Below are positions 30,132 to 32,479 of a stretch of DNA of 32,479 bases, one piece after another; within the stretch, counting starts at the first letter, position 1, and each line of letters opens with the position of its first letter. The position numbers were made by a program, and so were the translations under genes. This DNA comes from CAYQMF01 sp964418595 (GTDB taxonomy: Bacteria; Planctomycetota; UBA1135; UBA2386), in NCBI GenBank assembly GCA_964418595.1, contig CAYQMF010000077.1:1-32479 (forward strand). Reading direction: 5' to 3'. Under the pieces are notes generated by a model. The model was not told the DNA's origin, did not search any database, and saw only the letters and a program-made list of their open reading frames with translations.

Positions 30132-31883
30132 ATGACCCCGAAGCCGCGCTCGTCCTCGTCCTGGCTCCTCGATGGCCTCGCCCTCGCCCTCGCCCTGGCG
30201 CTCCCGGTCTCGCCAGTCGTAGCCCAGGGCGCGCGCATCGAGGTCGCCTTCCCGGCGGAGCGCAGCGCCAAGCCCCTCGACGGTCGGCTCCTCGTCATCC
30301 TCGCGACGCGCGACTCCGAAGAGCCGCGCTTCCAGGTGAGCGATGGCGTCGCCAGCGCGCAGGTGTTCGGCATCGACGTCGAGGACTGGGGGCCCGGCCG
30401 CGCCGTCGCGATCGACCGCAGCGCGCTGGGCCATCCGTTGCGCAACCTCGCCGACGTGCCCGATGGCGAGTACGTGGTCCAGGCGCTGCTGCACCGCTAC
30501 GAGACCTTCCGCCGTGGCGACGGCCACGTCGTCAAGCTGCCGATGGACCGCGGCGAAGGGCAGCAGTGGAACCGGGCACCGGGCAACCTGTTCAGCGTGC
30601 CGCGCAAGGTCCGGCTCACACCGCGCGACGCGGGCACGCTCGCCCTCGTCCTCGACCGGGAGATCGAGGCGATCCCGCCGCCCGCCGACACGCGCTACAT
30701 CAAGCACCTGCGGATCCAGAGCAAGCTGCTGACCGCGTTCTGGGGTCGGCCCATGCACCTCGGCGCGGTGGTGCTCCTGCCGCACGGCTTCGACGAGCAC
30801 CCAGACGCCCGCTATCCGCTGGTGGTCAACCACGGCCACTTCCCGCACACGTTCGACGGCTTCCGTGAGACCCCGCCCAACCCCGACCTCGCGCCCGACT
30901 ACAGCGAGCGCTTCCGCCTGCACGGCTACAACAGGATCCAGGAGGAGCAGGCGTACGAGCTGTTCAAGACCTGGACGGGTCCCGGCTTCCCGCGCTTCCT
31001 GATCCTGCAGATCCAGCACGCGAACCCCTACTACGACGACTCGTACGCCGTCGACTCACAGAACCTCGGCCCGTACGGCGAGGCGATCATGCGCGAGCTG
31101 ATCCCGCACGTGGAGAAGACCTTCCGCGGCCTCGGCGCGGGGTGGGCGCGCTTCACGTACGGCGGCTCGACCGGCGGTTGGGAAGCGCTGGCGGCGCAGG
31201 TCCTCTATCCGGACGACTTCAACGGCTGCTTCGCGGCGTGCCCCGACCCCATCGACTTCCGCGCCTACACCGTCGTCGACATCTACCAGGATCGCAACGC
31301 GTACTGGCTCGAAGGCGACTTCGCGCGCGTGCCGCGGCCCGGCAAGCGCGACCACCTCGGCCGCACGACCGCGACCATCGAGCAGATCAACAACCTCGAA
31401 CTCGTGCTCGGCACGAAGTCGCGCTCAGGCCAGCAGTGGGACATCTGGGAGGCGGTGTACAGCCCGGTGGGCGACGACGGCTATCCCAAGCGCATCTGGG
31501 ACAAGCAGACCGGCGTCATCGATCCGGCGGTCGCCGCGCACTGGCGTGAGCACTACGACCTCGGCCACATCCTGCGGCGCGACTGGGCGACGCTCGGGCC
31601 GAAGGTCCGCGGCAAGATCCACCTGTACTGCGGGACGATGGACAACTACTTCCTCGAGCTGGCGGTGTACCACGTCGAGGAGTTCCTGCGCGCGGCGACC
31701 GACCCGCCGGCGGAGGCCGAAGTCCTCTACGGCGATCGTGCCGAGCACTGCTGGAACGGCGATCCCACGCGCCCCAATGCCATCTCGCGCCTGCGCTACC
31801 ACGTGATGTACGTGGACAAGATGCTGGCGCGGATCGGCAAGACCGCGCCGCCCGGCGCCGACGTCACGAGCTGGCGGTACTAG
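30132..31883 (+). CDS. Exported esterase-like alpha/beta hydrolase
   Basis: 583 residues from an ATG at 30132 chosen because it gives a signal peptide (LLDGLALALALALPVSPVVA) ending near residue 32; the longer open frame upstream is antisense to the neighbouring gene. Residues about 33-180 are an N-terminal beta-rich domain (VAFPAERSAKPLDGRLLVIL). The hydrolase part begins near 205 (HLGAVVLLPHGFDEHPDARY, PLVVNHGHFPHTFDGF). The nucleophile elbow is YGGSTGGW with Ser346, a GxSxG motif. The likely acid and histidine are Asp504 (GTMDNYF) and His539 (DRAEHCWNGD), as in esterase-D/putative esterase families. The substrate is unknown; exported esterases of this family act on carbohydrate or lipid esters. 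The 3' end overlaps a convergent DUF2167 gene by 20 bp. Confidence 0.88.
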   Translation: MTPKPRSSSSWLLDGLALALALALPVSPVVAQGARIEVAFPAERSAKPLDGRLLVILATRDSEEPRFQVSDGVASAQVFGIDVEDWGPGRAVAIDRSALGHPLRNLADVPDGEYVVQALLHRYETFRRGDGHVVKLPMDRGEGQQWNRAPGNLFSVPRKVRLTPRDAGTLALVLDREIEAIPPPADTRYIKHLRIQSKLLTAFWGRPMHLGAVVLLPHGFDEHPDARYPLVVNHGHFPHTFDGFRETPPNPDLAPDYSERFRLHGYNRIQEEQAYELFKTWTGPGFPRFLILQIQHANPYYDDSYAVDSQNLGPYGEAIMRELIPHVEKTFRGLGAGWARFTYGGSTGGWEALAAQVLYPDDFNGCFAACPDPIDFRAYTVVDIYQDRNAYWLEGDFARVPRPGKRDHLGRTTATIEQINNLELVLGTKSRSGQQWDIWEAVYSPVGDDGYPKRIWDKQTGVIDPAVAAHWREHYDLGHILRRDWATLGPKVRGKIHLYCGTMDNYFLELAVYHVEEFLRAATDPPAEAEVLYGDRAEHCWNGDPTRPNAISRLRYHVMYVDKMLARIGKTAPPGADVTSWRY

Positions 31884-32478
31884 TCCCCGCGTCCTTCTTG
31901 CGGCGGCCGAGCATCTTGGCGACGACGCCGCCGACCACCGCGAGCAGGATGAGCAGCGGCTTCAGCAGCACCTTGAAGAGCCCTGCCTTCGCCAGCACCT
32001 TGCCGGCGATGAGGCCGCCGATGCCGTAGGCGGCGACCTTGTGTACGCTCGAGTCGAAGTCGCCGTAGCGATGGCCGGCGCGCAGCTCCGTGGCCGGGAG
32101 GATCTTCTTCACCCCCGCGGCGACGGCCGTGAGTTCGGACATGTCCGCGACGGCGCTCATGACGAGGACGCCACCGGCGGCGAGGACGCGCACGTCGTAG
32201 TTGAGGGTGGGGCTCTCGTTGCCCTCGAACTGCAGCTTCTTCGCCCAGTACAGCTTCTTGGTCGTGCTGTCGTAGTGCGGGGTTTCCGCCCAGCCGAGCA
32301 GGTCGACGCCGCCGTAGCCAGCCTTCTTGCGCGCGGCGTTGCCGGAGCGCGCGTCCTCCTGCATGTCCTTGAGGAGCGAGGCATAGTCGAGGCCAGCGGC
32401 GTCGTCGTCTTCGACGTGGCCGCTGTCCTCATAGCTGACGATGATCGCCCAGTTCTCGTCGCCGGGCGGGGCCACGAG
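31864..32478 (-). CDS. DUF2167 family membrane protein, N-terminus cut by window edge
   Basis: 205 codons are open to the window edge; the true start lies beyond it. The characteristic DUF2167 segments are present in order: SYEDSGHVEDDDAAGLDYAS, LLGWAETPHYDSTTKKLYWA, LNYDVRVLAAGGVLVMSAVA, and AYGIGGLIAGKVLAKAGLFK followed by a hydrophobic helix (VLLKPLLILLAVVGGVVAKM) and a basic tail. DUF2167 proteins are membrane anchored and of unknown role. A late codon or two may differ from the frame read at the edge. The 3' end overlaps the convergent esterase gene (31864-31883). Confidence 0.88.
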   Translation of the reverse strand, partial: LVAPPGDENWAIIVSYEDSGHVEDDDAAGLDYASLLKDMQEDARSGNAARKKAGYGGVDLLGWAETPHYDSTTKKLYWAKKLQFEGNESPTLNYDVRVLAAGGVLVMSAVADMSELTAVAAGVKKILPATELRAGHRYGDFDSSVHKVAAYGIGGLIAGKVLAKAGLFKVLLKPLLILLAVVGGVVAKMLGRRKKDAGTSTASS

Positions 32479-32479
32479 G

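Noticed and set aside
29985..31019. N-terminal extension of the minus-strand 755-residue protein.
   Set aside because: The extension is antisense to the esterase gene and precedes a clean signal peptide at 29984.
1..32479. CRISPR arrays, tRNA or rRNA genes, insertion sequences and integrases.
   Set aside because: No regularly spaced repeats, no tRNA-like cloverleaf and no transposase or integrase motifs were seen by eye; a tRNAscan or ISfinder search was not possible.

Overview
The window is a GC-rich stretch (by eye near 70 percent) of a bacterial chromosome, most likely from the Planctomycetota. The main reasons are a coupled DUF1501 / DUF1549-DUF1553 gene pair with a CxxCH haem motif, the abundance of large exported proteins of unknown role, several one-gene sigma factors paired with membrane proteins, and two secreted proteins that end in a similar two-cysteine C-terminal module of about 125 residues. 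No rRNA, tRNA, CRISPR array, transposase or phage gene was found. Initiation looks mixed: some starts have a good Shine-Dalgarno sequence (for example 6620, 8368, 16872, 18204, 24523), others have none.

Layout. 1-4277 (minus): a Tat-type DUF1501 protein, cut by the window edge, preceded by a DUF1549/DUF1553 cytochrome-like protein. 4503-6620 (minus): an operon of ECF sigma factor, single-pass membrane protein and cysteine-rich exported protein. 6950-11725 (minus): three exported proteins, namely a Kelch propeller, a TPR / concanavalin-like / thioredoxin-like protein lacking its CxxC, and a lipoprotein beta-propeller. A divergent intergenic region with three consecutive perfect hairpins leads to a sortilin-like (Asp-box) exported protein at 12002-14485 (plus). 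14643-16872 (minus): membrane protein, cysteine-rich exported protein and MauE/DoxX-like membrane protein, divergent from an ECF-like sigma factor (17093-17665) across a gap that holds a G12 tract. 17666-18203: mostly non-coding, with a possible frameshifted relic. 18204-20018: a small exported protein converging on a third sigma factor / membrane protein pair.

20258-27703 (plus) is the most interesting part. It contains a 1392-residue fusion in one frame: two N-terminal membrane helices, two rhodanese domains, a YidC/Oxa1-type insertase core, an ATP-grasp / phosphohistidine-swivel dikinase arranged like rifampin phosphotransferase, and a C-terminal PilZ domain. It is followed by a PhnD-like periplasmic binding protein and, 13 bp later, a hybrid histidine kinase. 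No ABC transporter subunits are present, so the last two genes look like a sensor pair. A hairpin spanning both stop codons closes the cluster against a convergent exported protein (27717-29984, minus). The window ends with an esterase-like exported protein (30132-31883, plus) whose 3' end overlaps a convergent, edge-truncated DUF2167 membrane protein.

The repeated theme is cell-surface sensing: three sigma-factor loci each with a single-pass membrane partner, and one putative phosphonate/phosphate-type sensor next to a multi-domain membrane enzyme. Functions beyond domain recognition are inference.
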